Below are positions 25,349 to 35,306 of a DNA stretch of 64,000 bases, in pieces. The stretch lies in assembly GCA_046329535.1 (NCBI GenBank), contig JAXLUN010000003.1:310001-374000 (forward strand). The letters are read 5' to 3'. Numbering within the stretch: position 1 is the first letter of the stretch; the number at the start of each line of letters is the position of its first letter. This stretch comes from Bog-950 sp046329535. Lineage in GTDB: Bacteria; Bacteroidota; Bacteroidia; Chitinophagales; LD1. Position numbers and translations under genes: made by a program. Below the pieces are notes generated by a model. It was not told the DNA's origin. It was given only the letters and a program-made list of their open reading frames with translations, and did not search any database.

Positions 25349-27834
25349 TATTTCTTAGGATTAAAAGTTGACTTAAATAGTTTCTGACTTTCGAATTGCG
25401 CAGCAGACGATATAAACTTCGCTTCGTAATACTCGCCCTTTGCCCAGGTGCTTACCATATTGTTGTAAAAACGGCTGCCCGGGTTGCCCGACTGTCCGCC
25501 CGGATACACCACATAGGCTTTCATAGCGCCTTCGTCTACAATCATACGCCAACTTGGGCCATTGGTGCTGTTGGTGGCATTTACCACACCCAGATTGCCG
25601 CCATTATAAACGTTGAGCGAACTGAACGGGTCCAGACCTGCGAGGTGAGAAATTTTAGTGGCTTTGTAAGTGCCCCAATCGTGCGGGTTTAAATCGGCTT
25701 TTGTCAAAGTTTCATCATCGCCATACGGTTCGCTTACTTCGGTAAACTGCTTGGCCGCTATGGTATCTTTAATACGGTGGAAAGAAGAAAGCACAATATC
25801 GCTGCGGGTTTCTTTAGCGGCAGTAGCTTGGTTATCGTAAAAAGCCGAAGTGCTATCTGCCTTTAAAAACTGCACCGTTACATAAAAGTTGGGCTGCTTC
25901 ATAGGCACCGTTTTATCCAGCATTTCGTCCCACAGCAGCTTGCGCAATTCGTTCCACCATATTTCGAAATAAACCGGAGCCACGGCCTCGGCATTGTTGA
26001 AGAAATCCCACTTAGCTATCGCTTCCGCCATTTTCACCTCTTCGGCACTCAGCTTGCTTTTATCTAACAAGGCCAGCAACACCGGCACCGCCTCTTTGGC
26101 ATGCAGGTTAAAATTATCGTTCTGCATTTTTTGCATAAACGCCACATCTATGTCTTTGCCCTCGGTAAGCAATTGATTAATGCGCCTGTTGCGGTAGTTT
26201 TCATACACACCCACTCCCGGAAAATAATACGGGTAAGTAGAATCGGTTGGATGTTGATTGGCGCTGCTCACAAAACCACGCTCCGGATTTTTGATAGTAG
26301 GGTTTGCCTCATCAGGAATAAAGGTTTTCCAGTCATCATTATCCTTACTGCCATCGCTCAGATACTTGCCCTGTTCAGTCGCCTTGCTGCGGATGGGGAA
26401 ACGGCCCTGTTCCTTGATAGCAATATCACCGCTGCGCGAAGCAAAAACAAAGTTCTGTGCCGGACACTGATAGTTCTTCAGCGCATTAATATAATCGTCA
26501 TAATTCTTTCCCTGATTCATTTGATAAAACGTCTTGAATTCGTTCGATGGCAAATGAGCCGTCCAGCTCATGGCCAGATTCTTTTTACTATCGGCTGTGC
26601 CGAAGTTTTGGTCAAACACCACGGGGCCGTGCTTGGTGTAAATAACCGTATCTAACACCTCGCCCTTGCCGCGCACCGTGTATTTTTCAATGCGCTTTTC
26701 GGTTTTAAGCCATTGGCCGTTGTATTCATATTCGCTGCGCGAAGCATCTTTAAATTTAATGGTGTACCAATCGCGCACATCTCTTCCGCCATTGGTAACG
26801 CCCCACGAAATAGAATCGTTAAAGCCGATAATGACGGCCGGTGAACCCGGCAATGTAGCTCCGTAAACATTCATAGAAGGCGATACCAGATGCATTTCGT
26901 ACCAGATAGAAGGCAGCGACAGCCGAAGGTGCGGGTCGTTACAAAGAATAGGCTTGCCGCTTTTGGTTTTGCTGCCGCTCACGGCCCAGTTGTTCGAGCC
27001 GGTTATTTCATCGGGCTTTTGAATAATGGTGGCAAATGTTTGGTTTACACCACGCTTCACCGAAGTGTGCTGCGTGTTGGCCTCAATACCATCTCTCACC
27101 TGTTCAAACGGAGTACCTATGGGCACAATAGGGTCTTCATCGGCAATAAAATCGGGATACAGTTTGCGAAACTCGGCTAAGCCATACTTAGCCACAAAGT
27201 TGCTGTTCTCAATATCGTATTCAAACACCGAAAGCATGTTGGCCATGTTTTTAAGCAGCAAAGCCACCTTAATGGGTGTCCAAGCTTCGGGTTTATAATC
27301 CAGTAGTTTGTATTCAACGGGGTAATCTTTGGCGCTAAGCGACCGGATGTAGGCATTTACCCCATCGCAATAGGCGTGCAGCAATTGGCGGCTGCCGCTA
27401 TCGGCTTTTATAAATTCTTCGGCCCGCTCGGCCCCATAGCCCATGCCTATTCTGCGCTGCAGGCGGTCGCTCTCCAGCGCCTTCTCTCCTACTATTTCGC
27501 TCACGCGCCCGGCTGCGTTGTGGGTTTGCACTTCCATTTGCCACAAGCGGTATTTTGCCGTGATATATCCCTGCATGTAATACAGGTCTTCATCGTTGGC
27601 CGCAAACACGTGGGGCACCAGGCGCTCATCAAAATAAACTTTCACCTCTTCCTTCAGGCCTGGCAAATCGTATTCATTATCTTTCATAGGTTTCACATTC
27701 TCGGCATTCTGCCAGAAACCGGTAAACGGATTCAGAAACTTGGCAAAAGGAGGCGCCTGCCCCAGTTTACTGTTCAGCACATAAATAAGCGCCAGCGTAA
27801 CCAGCAGCGACAAAGTGACTTTAAGGTATTTCAC
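25348..27834 (-). CDS. Penicillin acylase family N-terminal-nucleophile hydrolase
   Basis: 828 residues with an N-terminal hydrophobic anchor (LKVTLSLLVTLALIYVL), so exported. The family makes a precursor cleaved to free a catalytic Ser: here TGSNNWAVSG, with Ser at about 280 as the new N-terminus of the beta chain. Conserved stretches follow: PILCNDPHLRLSLPSIWYEM, PGSPAVIIGFNDSISWGVTN and FVSSANQHP. The A-chain part contains DLYYMQGYITAKYRLWQMEV. Substrates of environmental members include N-acyl amides and acyl-homoserine lactones, but this cannot be told from sequence. It is divergent from the rhomboid gene and coupled to the small membrane protein. Confidence 0.92.
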   Translation of the reverse strand: MKYLKVTLSLLVTLALIYVLNSKLGQAPPFAKFLNPFTGFWQNAENVKPMKDNEYDLPGLKEEVKVYFDERLVPHVFAANDEDLYYMQGYITAKYRLWQMEVQTHNAAGRVSEIVGEKALESDRLQRRIGMGYGAERAEEFIKADSGSRQLLHAYCDGVNAYIRSLSAKDYPVEYKLLDYKPEAWTPIKVALLLKNMANMLSVFEYDIENSNFVAKYGLAEFRKLYPDFIADEDPIVPIGTPFEQVRDGIEANTQHTSVKRGVNQTFATIIQKPDEITGSNNWAVSGSKTKSGKPILCNDPHLRLSLPSIWYEMHLVSPSMNVYGATLPGSPAVIIGFNDSISWGVTNGGRDVRDWYTIKFKDASRSEYEYNGQWLKTEKRIEKYTVRGKGEVLDTVIYTKHGPVVFDQNFGTADSKKNLAMSWTAHLPSNEFKTFYQMNQGKNYDDYINALKNYQCPAQNFVFASRSGDIAIKEQGRFPIRSKATEQGKYLSDGSKDNDDWKTFIPDEANPTIKNPERGFVSSANQHPTDSTYPYYFPGVGVYENYRNRRINQLLTEGKDIDVAFMQKMQNDNFNLHAKEAVPVLLALLDKSKLSAEEVKMAEAIAKWDFFNNAEAVAPVYFEIWWNELRKLLWDEMLDKTVPMKQPNFYVTVQFLKADSTSAFYDNQATAAKETRSDIVLSSFHRIKDTIAAKQFTEVSEPYGDDETLTKADLNPHDWGTYKATKISHLAGLDPFSSLNVYNGGNLGVVNATNSTNGPSWRMIVDEGAMKAYVVYPGGQSGNPGSRFYNNMVSTWAKGEYYEAKFISSAAQFESQKLFKSTFNPKK

Positions 27835-27839
27835 AACTT

Positions 27840-27847
27840 TAGTTTTG
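27840..27847 (+). promoter_or_regulatory. Candidate -7 element for the rhomboid gene
   Basis: TAGTTTTG matches TAnnTTTG exactly, 36 bases before the rhomboid ATG at 27883. No convincing -33 TTTG at the right spacing. Confidence 0.35.
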
Positions 27848-27882
27848 CGTGAAAATATTTATTAAATGATTTACTTCGATAC

Positions 27883-28548
27883 ATGGCTAAAGAAAAAAGC
27901 AGCTTTACCGGCAGCCTGCTCATTGCATTCGGATTGATAGCCGTGCTCTGGGTGGTGTATGTGCTGCAGTTTTACGAGGTAATTCATACCGAGGCCTACG
28001 GCAACTGGCCGCAGCACCGGGAAGGGTTGAAGGGAATTATCTTCTCCCCCTTCATTCACGGAAGTTTCGAGCATTTAATTTCAAACACCGTTCCCATGCT
28101 CATTCTGCTCACGGTGCTGCTCAATGCCTATCCCAAAGCAGCTTTGACTGCTCTGGTCTTCATTCATGTTGTCAGCGGCACGCTGGTGTGGCTACTGGCA
28201 CCCGACACCGGGCTGCACGTGGGTATCAGCGGAATCATATACGGCATTGCGGCTTTTCTGGTGGCCTCGGGTATTTTTCGTAAAGACCGCACCTCGGTTA
28301 CCATTGCGGGGTTTGTGGTTTTCATTTACGGAAGCTTAGTTCTCGGCTTTGTGCCGGAGCATGGTGTGTCGTGGCAATCGCATTTGTATGGCGCGCTGAG
28401 CGGTGTAATCATTGCATGGTTGCTCCGCAAGTTGGATATGCCCCCTCCGCACGAGTTTGAACTGGAAGAAATAGAAGAGGAAAAACACTTTTTCGACCCC
28501 GATAACCATCGCACCGAAAAGGTTTCTGAAAACGATATGGCGCAATAG
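27883..28548 (+). CDS. Rhomboid family intramembrane serine protease
   Basis: 221 residues with about six membrane segments. The catalytic Ser is in GISG (114-117, Ser116) and the partner His in SHLYGALSG (His167). Ahead of these, HGSFEHLISNTVPMLIL gives the conserved His/Asn pocket motif. The C-terminal tail is acidic and cytosolic (EFELEEIEEEKHFFD). The substrate is unknown. NDH-2 follows on the same strand. Confidence 0.92.
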   Translation: MAKEKSSFTGSLLIAFGLIAVLWVVYVLQFYEVIHTEAYGNWPQHREGLKGIIFSPFIHGSFEHLISNTVPMLILLTVLLNAYPKAALTALVFIHVVSGTLVWLLAPDTGLHVGISGIIYGIAAFLVASGIFRKDRTSVTIAGFVVFIYGSLVLGFVPEHGVSWQSHLYGALSGVIIAWLLRKLDMPPPHEFELEEIEEEKHFFDPDNHRTEKVSENDMAQ

Positions 28549-28612
28549 TTGCAAGTGTCGGTTTCTCTTTGCAAACTTTGCGCTGCAGGTATTGCAATAC
28601 TCTTCAATCTGA

Positions 28613-29896
28613 ATGACTATGAACATACATGTTCCCGAAGTAAAAGTTCCGCGCATTGTTATTATCGGTTGTGGTTTTGGCGGTTTAGAACTGGCCAAGA
28701 AACTGGCAGATGCCGATGTGCAGATTGTTTTGATTGACAAAAACAATTATCACACCTTTCAGCCACTGCTATATCAGGTAGCCACAGCCGGATTGGAAGC
28801 CGATTCCATTGCCTACCCTATTCGAAAAATATTTAAAGGGCAAAAGAACTTTCATTTCCGCATGGGCGAGGTGCAGCAGATAGTGGCCGATGAAAACAAA
28901 ATACTCACCAGCATTGGCGAGTTAAAGTATGACCATCTGATAATAGCCACGGGCAGCACCACCAATTATTTCGGCAATAAAGAATTTGAGGTCAACGCCA
29001 TGCCCATGAAAAGCGTGACCGAAGCTTTGAATCTGCGCAGTCTGATTCTGCAAAATTTTGAACAGGCTCTGCTCACTACCAACGTACACCAGCAGGTAGC
29101 CTTGATGACTTTTGTGATTGTAGGCGGTGGCCCTACCGGAGTGGAACTGGCCGGTGCGCTCTGCGAACTGAAAAAACACGTTTTACCCAACGACTATCCC
29201 GAGCTGGATTTCAGAAAAATGCGTGTTATTCTGGTAGAGAGCGGACAGGAGTTACTGCAAATGATGAATGAAGAAAATCAGGAGAAAGCGAAAAAGTACT
29301 TACAAGAACTGGGTGGCGAAGTATGGCTTAACACAAGAGTTATGAAATACGATGGCACAACCGCTGAGACTGCTACAGGCAAAACGCTGCTTACCTCTAA
29401 CTTGGTTTGGGCAGCCGGTATAAAAGGCGTGTTGCTAAATGGATTAAAACCCGAGAGCATCCACCCGCGCGGCAGAATTCTGATAGATGAATTTTGCCGC
29501 GTGAATGGTTACGATAATGTTTATGCGCTGGGAGATGTGGCCTGTATGATTCAGGAAAAATATCCGAACGGACATGCGCAGGTGGCACCGGTGGCTATTC
29601 AGCAGGCTCAGCTGTTAGCTGCTAATTTTAAAAACATACTCAGCGGGCAGGCTGCCGATAAGTTTAGCTACCGGGATAAAGGCAGTATGGCAACAGTAGG
29701 AAGAAACCGGGCCGTAGTAGAGTCGGGCAGACTAAAATTTGGAGGGGCTTTCGGCTGGTTGGCCTGGATGGCGCTGCATTTGATGTTACTGGTAGGCTTC
29801 CGCAATAAAATCGTAGTGTTTATTAACTGGGTATGGAACTATATCAACTACGACAGAAATATCCGGCTAATCATTCGTCCGTTTAAACGCAGTTAA
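28613..29896 (+). CDS. ndh: Type II NADH dehydrogenase (NAD(P)/FAD-dependent oxidoreductase)
   Basis: 427 residues. Two Rossmann dinucleotide sites: IVIIGCGFGGLELAKKLAD for FAD near 16-34 and FVIVGGGPTGVELAGALCEL for NADH near 163-182. TFQPLLYQVATAGLEADSIA and the second FAD motif VYALGDVACM are typical of NDH-2. A hydrophobic C-terminus (LAWMALHLMLLVGFRNKIVV) would attach it to the inner membrane, where it passes electrons from NADH to quinone without pumping protons. An in-frame ATG two codons later is equally possible. Its end overlaps the convergent gene at 29893 by 4 bases. Confidence 0.92.
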   Translation: MTMNIHVPEVKVPRIVIIGCGFGGLELAKKLADADVQIVLIDKNNYHTFQPLLYQVATAGLEADSIAYPIRKIFKGQKNFHFRMGEVQQIVADENKILTSIGELKYDHLIIATGSTTNYFGNKEFEVNAMPMKSVTEALNLRSLILQNFEQALLTTNVHQQVALMTFVIVGGGPTGVELAGALCELKKHVLPNDYPELDFRKMRVILVESGQELLQMMNEENQEKAKKYLQELGGEVWLNTRVMKYDGTTAETATGKTLLTSNLVWAAGIKGVLLNGLKPESIHPRGRILIDEFCRVNGYDNVYALGDVACMIQEKYPNGHAQVAPVAIQQAQLLAANFKNILSGQAADKFSYRDKGSMATVGRNRAVVESGRLKFGGAFGWLAWMALHLMLLVGFRNKIVVFINWVWNYINYDRNIRLIIRPFKRS

Positions 29897-30300
29897 CCCT
29901 CCTGGTCGGCTACCTCGTAAATGAGCCGGATAACACGCACCAGTGTGCTGATGATAAAAAAGAAGATAGTAACGGAGGTAAGCATCATGCGGTAGATAGG
30001 GAGATTCCAGATACTGATACCGGAAAGCAACCGCGCGCTGATAAACAGCAAGGCCACCAAAGCGATGTAGATATAATATGACGGCAGCGTATAACGGGCA
30101 AAGCTGGAGTGGTTTAAGGAAACAACGGTGTTGATGATGGTGAACAGGATAATGCCAATCATAGCGGCAAAATATTCGGAGCCGGGGTCTATGTGAATTG
30201 CCGTGGCAACTGCCATGCAGATAAGCCCGATAATTAAAGCAGCAATGGCCTGATTAAGGGGTGTTGCTTTTTGTTTAGCCAGTGTGAGGTTTACTACCAT
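29893..30300 (-). CDS. Four-helix membrane protein of unknown function
   Basis: 135 residues, mostly four hydrophobic helices (AIAALIIGLICMAVATAIHI, FAAMIGIILFTIINTVVSLN, IYIALVALLFISARLLSGI, TIFFFIISTLVRVIRLIYEV). No signature is recognised. It converges with ndh, overlapping by 4 bases. Confidence 0.7.
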   Translation of the reverse strand: MVVNLTLAKQKATPLNQAIAALIIGLICMAVATAIHIDPGSEYFAAMIGIILFTIINTVVSLNHSSFARYTLPSYYIYIALVALLFISARLLSGISIWNLPIYRMMLTSVTIFFFIISTLVRVIRLIYEVADQEG

Positions 30301-30369
30301 AATGCAAACGAAAGTAGATAATTACAGAAACAAACGAATGACAGGAATCATGAAACAGGTGAAGACCGG

Positions 30370-31629
30370 TTATGTTTTCTGTTTCTTTTTCCGCGCAGCG
30401 GGAAACAACACATTGTTCAGAATTAAGCGGTAACCCGGTGAGTTGGGATGCAGATCTAAATTAGTTGGCGGGTCGCCTACCATGTGCTGATAATCTTCGG
30501 GGTCGTGGCCGCTGTACCAGGTCCAGAGGCCTTTACCAAACTCTCCGTGAATGTATCGCGCTTCACCGGCCGATTTATTCTGCCCCATCACCAGCACACT
30601 GCTTTTAATAAAGTTCTTTTTGAAAGCCGTGGTCTGTCCTAAAAAGCCTTTGACCGTTTTAGTGTGGTTTTGGCAAAGCATAGTAGGCACGGGGTCCCAC
30701 TTGGCACTGAAATCAAAGAGCGTGAAATAATCTAAGTCTTTAGGCACCGTGCGCCCCATGGTGGCATCAATGTCACTGTATTCGTATTCATACGGGTTGG
30801 TGCGCAGATGAAAGTTTTCGAAAGCAAAACACTGATTGTAATCGAGTTTAGATTGTGCATTGGGGTCCTGCGCATCGCCATCAAACATTACATCGCAGAT
30901 GTCGGTATTCTCGGCAGCTACGGCAATATCCCACGAATCGGTGGCGCTGCACATGGCGAACATGAAACCTCCGCCAAAAACAAAGTCTTTAATGGTTTTA
31001 GCCACCGCCAGTTTCATTTGCGACACTTTGGCAAAACCTCTTCGCTTGGCGCGAGCCTCCTGGTCGGCTACTTCATCCTGATACCACTGGGCACCGGAAT
31101 AGGAAGCGTAGAATTTTCCGTACTGGCCGGTAAAATCCTCGTGGTGCAGGTGCAGCCAGTCATACATCAGCAATTTGCCATCGAGTATTTCATCATCATA
31201 CACTACCTCGTAAGGAATTTCGGCATAGGTGAGCACCATGGTTACGGCATCATCCCAGGGTTGTTTGGTTTTAGGAGAATATACGGCCACCTTGGGGGCT
31301 TTCTCCAGTTTCATCAAATCCATATTCTGCTCCGGATTGGCTATGTCGGTTAGTATGGCGTTGTATTGAGAGTTGGTGAGCACTTCGTAGCTAACGCCCC
31401 GTATTTTACATTCATTCTCGATAGCGGTGGCGTAAGGAATGGCAAAACTGCCCCCTTCGTAATTCAGCAACCAGTCTACCGTTACATTCTGTTTCAGCGC
31501 CCAGTAAGCAATACCGTAGGCCTTCAAATGATTCGACTGCGACTGGTTCATGGGAATGAGCAGCTGCGAGGCATACGAGCTTACACTGAGCGTAATGAAC
31601 AGAAACAGAAAATGTATTTTACGAAGCAT
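30370..31629 (-). CDS. Conserved exported Bacteroidota protein (often labelled 'asparagine synthetase B')
   Basis: 419 residues with a signal peptide (MLRKIHFLFLFITLSVSSYA). Conserved stretches include LLIPMNQSQSNHLKAYGIAY, YDWLHLHHEDFTGQYGKFYA, GGGFMFAMCSATDSWDIAVA and GLWTWYSGHDPEDYQHMVGD. Proteins of this kind carry the database name asparagine synthetase B, but none of its features are visible: no N-terminal catalytic Cys2 and no PP-loop. The central part with MCSATDSWD resembles a glutamine-amidotransferase-like or ThuA-like fold, an inference. Function unknown. Confidence 0.75.
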   Translation of the reverse strand: MLRKIHFLFLFITLSVSSYASQLLIPMNQSQSNHLKAYGIAYWALKQNVTVDWLLNYEGGSFAIPYATAIENECKIRGVSYEVLTNSQYNAILTDIANPEQNMDLMKLEKAPKVAVYSPKTKQPWDDAVTMVLTYAEIPYEVVYDDEILDGKLLMYDWLHLHHEDFTGQYGKFYASYSGAQWYQDEVADQEARAKRRGFAKVSQMKLAVAKTIKDFVFGGGFMFAMCSATDSWDIAVAAENTDICDVMFDGDAQDPNAQSKLDYNQCFAFENFHLRTNPYEYEYSDIDATMGRTVPKDLDYFTLFDFSAKWDPVPTMLCQNHTKTVKGFLGQTTAFKKNFIKSSVLVMGQNKSAGEARYIHGEFGKGLWTWYSGHDPEDYQHMVGDPPTNLDLHPNSPGYRLILNNVLFPAARKKKQKT

Positions 31630-31720
31630 GTTTGGTTGAATGATACTACTACAAATAAATGCTTTTTATATAAACCTGTGCAGGGTATTGATAAGTATTA
31701 ACAGCAAGTTGCGCTTAGCG

Positions 31721-33361
31721 CTATTTGGTTTTAATGAGCAGATGTGAAAACTTTTTATTCCCATCTAAACGCAGCACATACTTGCCGGCAGCCAGTTGCT
31801 GAATGCCATCGAGCTTAACCATTTCAAATGTTTGGTTGCGCAGATAGATATCGGCACTGTAAACTTTGCTGCCCTGCAAATCGAAAATTTCAATTTTATG
31901 CGTTGCAGCTTCCTCGCTGAACAAAGAGATATTCAACTGGTTGGTGAAGGGATTGGGATAGACTATGACGTTATTGTCTATCTGTAAAAGATTGGCGTTG
32001 TAATTGGTTTTAAGCAGTAAAAATGCGTTGTAGAAATTGGGGATGCCATAGCCGTGATTGTTATCGGGAGTCCAGAAGTGGTCGGCACTGATAACGATAG
32101 CGTCATAAATTTCGCGGGCAGATTTATCGGGAAAGGCTCCCCACAAACAGGCTGCAGCACCCGCCATAATGGGGCAACTGAAGGAAGTTCCTGCACTGTA
32201 ACCTACATAGCCATCGGTGCCTACCACCGCGCTTTTAGCACCCTGTGAGCAGATATCCGGCTTGATACGGCCAGCGGCATTAGGTCCGCGGCTGCTGAAG
32301 TCTGTTACTATTTCTGCCGAATCAACTGCTCCAATAGCGAGCACACTATCTCCATCGGCCGGTGCGGCTATGTAGTGCCATGATTTGGCACCTTCGTTTC
32401 CAGCACTGTTCAACACCAGAATACCTTTACCAAAAGCATAGTTGGATGCGTTGGTAATAACGGTGCTGTGCCCGTTCAAATCGCTGTAAGTGTGACTGCC
32501 AATGCCTCCATCAAAAGTGGTATAGCCCAGCGAGGTAGAGAATATTTGTGCCCCTGCACTATCGGCTACTTCTGCGGCAGCGGCCCAGTTGTATTCTTCC
32601 ATCACCCACTCGGCACCGTCATCTTCGGTGGTAAATAAAAAGAAATTGGCATCAGGGGCTGTGCCTAAAAATTTGTTGGGAAGATTAGCTGCAATACACG
32701 AGAAGGTATTCTCTCCGTGGCCACCATCATTGTAAACATCCGGTTCGTTGTTCACAAAATCCCAGGTGTTTAATATTCGCGGGCGAACAGAATCGTAAGC
32801 GGCTATGATGTTCGCATTGCTATAGCCGTTATCCATCATAGAGATAGTTACCCCTGCACCGCGATAGCCCATTTGATGAAGCAAATCTACATTGAGCATG
32901 TTGGTCTGACGGTAAGCGGCACCATATTGATTGGGATAAATAATCTGCTGATTGACCGGAGATACCGATTCGAACTTATTCTGTTTTTGTTCTGAGCGGG
33001 ATGGATTGAATTCGATTTTTGCCACACTATCTACAAAGCTGAATTGTTTGATAGAGTCGAGTAAGGTTTCATCGTCTATCTGCACCACTACCAGATTAAA
33101 CCATTTAAGCCGGTGAATGAGTTGCGTAATATAAGGCGAGATATTATCTACATAAACTGTAGAGAGAGGCAAATCACTTTCGTTAATACTTATGTTCTGT
33201 TTAGTTCTTCGCTCGATAGATTGCGCGGATAAAAACTGCTGCGGGTTAGAAACGGAGAATGCATTGTTGTTTTTATCGGTAAAACGAATCCAGTATTTAT
33301 TGTTTTGCGCAAACAACTGAATACACCAAAGAAAAAGCGCAACAAGTAAATATTTCCTCAT
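31721..33361 (-). CDS. Secreted S8 (subtilisin-like) serine protease with T9SS sorting domain
   Basis: 546 residues. Signal peptide (MRKYLLVALFLWCIQLFAQ), inhibitor-like propeptide to about 150, then the catalytic triad: Asp177 (SMMDNGYS), His215 (GGHGENTFS) and Ser393 (AGTSFSCPIMAGA), with oxyanion Asn in LVLNSAGNEG. The C-terminal domain of about 75 residues begins VIVYPNPFTNQLNISL and ends KYVLRLDGNKKFSHLLIKTK, a type A T9SS sorting signal, so it should be secreted and surface-bound or released. The gene is monocistronic. Confidence 0.95.
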   Translation of the reverse strand: MRKYLLVALFLWCIQLFAQNNKYWIRFTDKNNNAFSVSNPQQFLSAQSIERRTKQNISINESDLPLSTVYVDNISPYITQLIHRLKWFNLVVVQIDDETLLDSIKQFSFVDSVAKIEFNPSRSEQKQNKFESVSPVNQQIIYPNQYGAAYRQTNMLNVDLLHQMGYRGAGVTISMMDNGYSNANIIAAYDSVRPRILNTWDFVNNEPDVYNDGGHGENTFSCIAANLPNKFLGTAPDANFFLFTTEDDGAEWVMEEYNWAAAAEVADSAGAQIFSTSLGYTTFDGGIGSHTYSDLNGHSTVITNASNYAFGKGILVLNSAGNEGAKSWHYIAAPADGDSVLAIGAVDSAEIVTDFSSRGPNAAGRIKPDICSQGAKSAVVGTDGYVGYSAGTSFSCPIMAGAAACLWGAFPDKSAREIYDAIVISADHFWTPDNNHGYGIPNFYNAFLLLKTNYNANLLQIDNNVIVYPNPFTNQLNISLFSEEAATHKIEIFDLQGSKVYSADIYLRNQTFEMVKLDGIQQLAAGKYVLRLDGNKKFSHLLIKTK

Positions 33362-33438
33362 GATAAATTCTCAACAACAATTTTCAAGTATAGTTCAGGC
33401 TTGCCATTTCTATGGAATAACAACGCAAATGGGTTGCT

Positions 33439-34164
33439 TTAATTGTGGTCCCGAACCTTCATTCGTATTCGGAAACCACTCTTGGGTCCGGTAACCCAGT
33501 CGGTAGTCACTTCTTTGGTCAGCGATTCCCATTCCTGATAAATCAAGCCAACCCCTTTAGCATAAACTTCTTTTCGCCATGTTTTTTCAATCAGATTTTC
33601 ATCGTCCACTTCCAAAACAGTCAGGGTGCTGTCGAAACTTAAACTGCCGATAGTGTAAGGTGCATTTACTTCGGTATACTGATAATTCCAGTTGCGGTAA
33701 ATTTTGAAAGGATCTACCGTAGGTACATACAAATTACCATTCCATTCTTCATCCTGAGCAGGGGGGAAAACCAACTTAATAAACTTGATATCATCTTCTA
33801 CTTTCTGAAAGTTAGTAGCGGTTCTTTTAGTGTACCAAACACGGTCGATACTCCAGGGCGAATTTTCATCGGCTCTTCTATATCGCTCTAAACGATAGGC
33901 CAGTTCATTCAGGTTATCGTAAAACGTATCGGCTACAATTTCCATCAACTGATAACTGGCGGTGTCACGCGAGGTGCCGTAAACAATGGAGTCTACGTCA
34001 TAAATAACGTAGTGTCCCGAATCTACCGGGGCATAGTCGTATTGATAGTTAACTATAAGAGTATCACTTTTGTCTTTACAGGAAAAAACAGAAAGTATAA
34101 TAGCCAAGGGCAACAGAAAGAACGAGATAATATTTCTGATTAAACTGTATTTACTCTTTCTCAT
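33439..34164 (-). CDS. Lipoprotein of unknown function
   Basis: 241 residues. Signal with lipobox (LLPLAIILSVFSC, Cys at about 29). The mature part is a beta-rich domain (GHYVIYDVDSIVYGTSRDTA, LVFPPAQDEEWNGNLYVP). It starts 2 bp after the mnmA stop, so it is co-transcribed. No known family. Confidence 0.75.
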   Translation of the reverse strand: MRKSKYSLIRNIISFFLLPLAIILSVFSCKDKSDTLIVNYQYDYAPVDSGHYVIYDVDSIVYGTSRDTASYQLMEIVADTFYDNLNELAYRLERYRRADENSPWSIDRVWYTKRTATNFQKVEDDIKFIKLVFPPAQDEEWNGNLYVPTVDPFKIYRNWNYQYTEVNAPYTIGSLSFDSTLTVLEVDDENLIEKTWRKEVYAKGVGLIYQEWESLTKEVTTDWVTGPKSGFRIRMKVRDHN

Positions 34165-34166
34165 TT

Positions 34167-35276
34167 CTAATTGGATTCAATATTGAAATTAGAAAAAATA
34201 TTTCCACCGCCAATCATATCGTTGCCTTCATAAAAAACAGCGCTCTGTCCGGGAGCAATGGCCGATACCTTCGACACAAATTCGACTTTGATTCTGTCGC
34301 CTATCTGTGTAATAGTGCTCGATTCGCCATCATGTTTGTAACGCACTTTAGTAATCACATTCATAGGCTCAGCTATCTTTTCATATTTCTGAAGATTCAA
34401 CCGACCAACCCACATGCCGTTGCGCTCCAGATCTGCTTCTTCGCCCAGCACCACGGTATTGGTATCGGGCAATATCTCGGTTACAAACATGGGTTTGCCA
34501 AAAGCAACTCCCAAACCTTTACGCTGCCCAATCGTGTAGAAAGGATAACCATGATGCTTGCCTATCACCTGACCATGGGTATCTACAAAATTTCCTCCAT
34601 CAACAGTTGTTTCCAGATCGGGAATTCTTCTTTTTAAAAAGCCGCGATAATCGTTATCGGGCACAAAACAGATTTCGTAACTCTCCGCTTTATTAGCCAA
34701 ATCGATATAGCCCATATCTCGCGCCATTTGCTTGATGTCGGGTTTATGAAACTTGCCTACCGGAAACATGGTTCTGCTTAAGCACTGTTGACTAACTCCC
34801 CACAACACATAGCTCTGGTCTTTGTTATCGTCCAACCCTTTTGATATGACATAGCGCCCGTTTTCCTGACGAACCTGCGCATAGTGACCGGTGGCAATAA
34901 ATTCACAGTCCATCATGTCTGCTCGTTTCAGTAAAGCCTCCCACTTGATGTGCGTATTGCACAACACGCATGGGTTAGGGGTGCGGCCGGCCATATATTC
35001 CTCCACAAAGTTGTTGATGACATAATCACCAAACTCATCGCGTATATCAATAATGAAATGACTGAAGCCTAAATCAACCGCCACCTGACGCGCATCATTA
35101 ATGGAATCGAGCGAGCAGCAACCCGTTTCTTTTTTGCTTCCTCCGCTGGTAGCATAATCCCATGTTTTCATGGTAATGCCTACTACCTCATAACCCTGCT
35201 CATGCAGCATCACAGCGGTAACGGTAGAATCTATTCCACCGCTCATGGCCACCAATACTTTTCCTTTTTTACTCAT
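34167..35276 (-). CDS. mnmA: tRNA-specific 2-thiouridylase MnmA
   Basis: 369 residues. PP-loop SGGIDST (12-18) adenylates U34 of tRNA-Glu, -Gln and -Lys; the two catalytic cysteines are in NPCVLCN (Cys103) and EICFVPDND (Cys203). The linker GHYAQVRQ and the central barrel (YTIGQRKGLGVAFGKPMFV) are conserved. Sulfur comes from cysteine desulfurase relays, none of which is here. It lies 30 bp after tspO on the same strand and 2 bp before a lipoprotein gene. Confidence 0.97.
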   Translation of the reverse strand: MSKKGKVLVAMSGGIDSTVTAVMLHEQGYEVVGITMKTWDYATSGGSKKETGCCSLDSINDARQVAVDLGFSHFIIDIRDEFGDYVINNFVEEYMAGRTPNPCVLCNTHIKWEALLKRADMMDCEFIATGHYAQVRQENGRYVISKGLDDNKDQSYVLWGVSQQCLSRTMFPVGKFHKPDIKQMARDMGYIDLANKAESYEICFVPDNDYRGFLKRRIPDLETTVDGGNFVDTHGQVIGKHHGYPFYTIGQRKGLGVAFGKPMFVTEILPDTNTVVLGEEADLERNGMWVGRLNLQKYEKIAEPMNVITKVRYKHDGESSTITQIGDRIKVEFVSKVSAIAPGQSAVFYEGNDMIGGGNIFSNFNIESN

Positions 35277-35306
35277 AATTCGCGTGCAAGATAGGCAAAC
35301 GTCAGA

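Noticed and set aside
26101..26655. Plus-strand frame of 184 codons
   Set aside because: Antisense to the penicillin acylase catalytic region.
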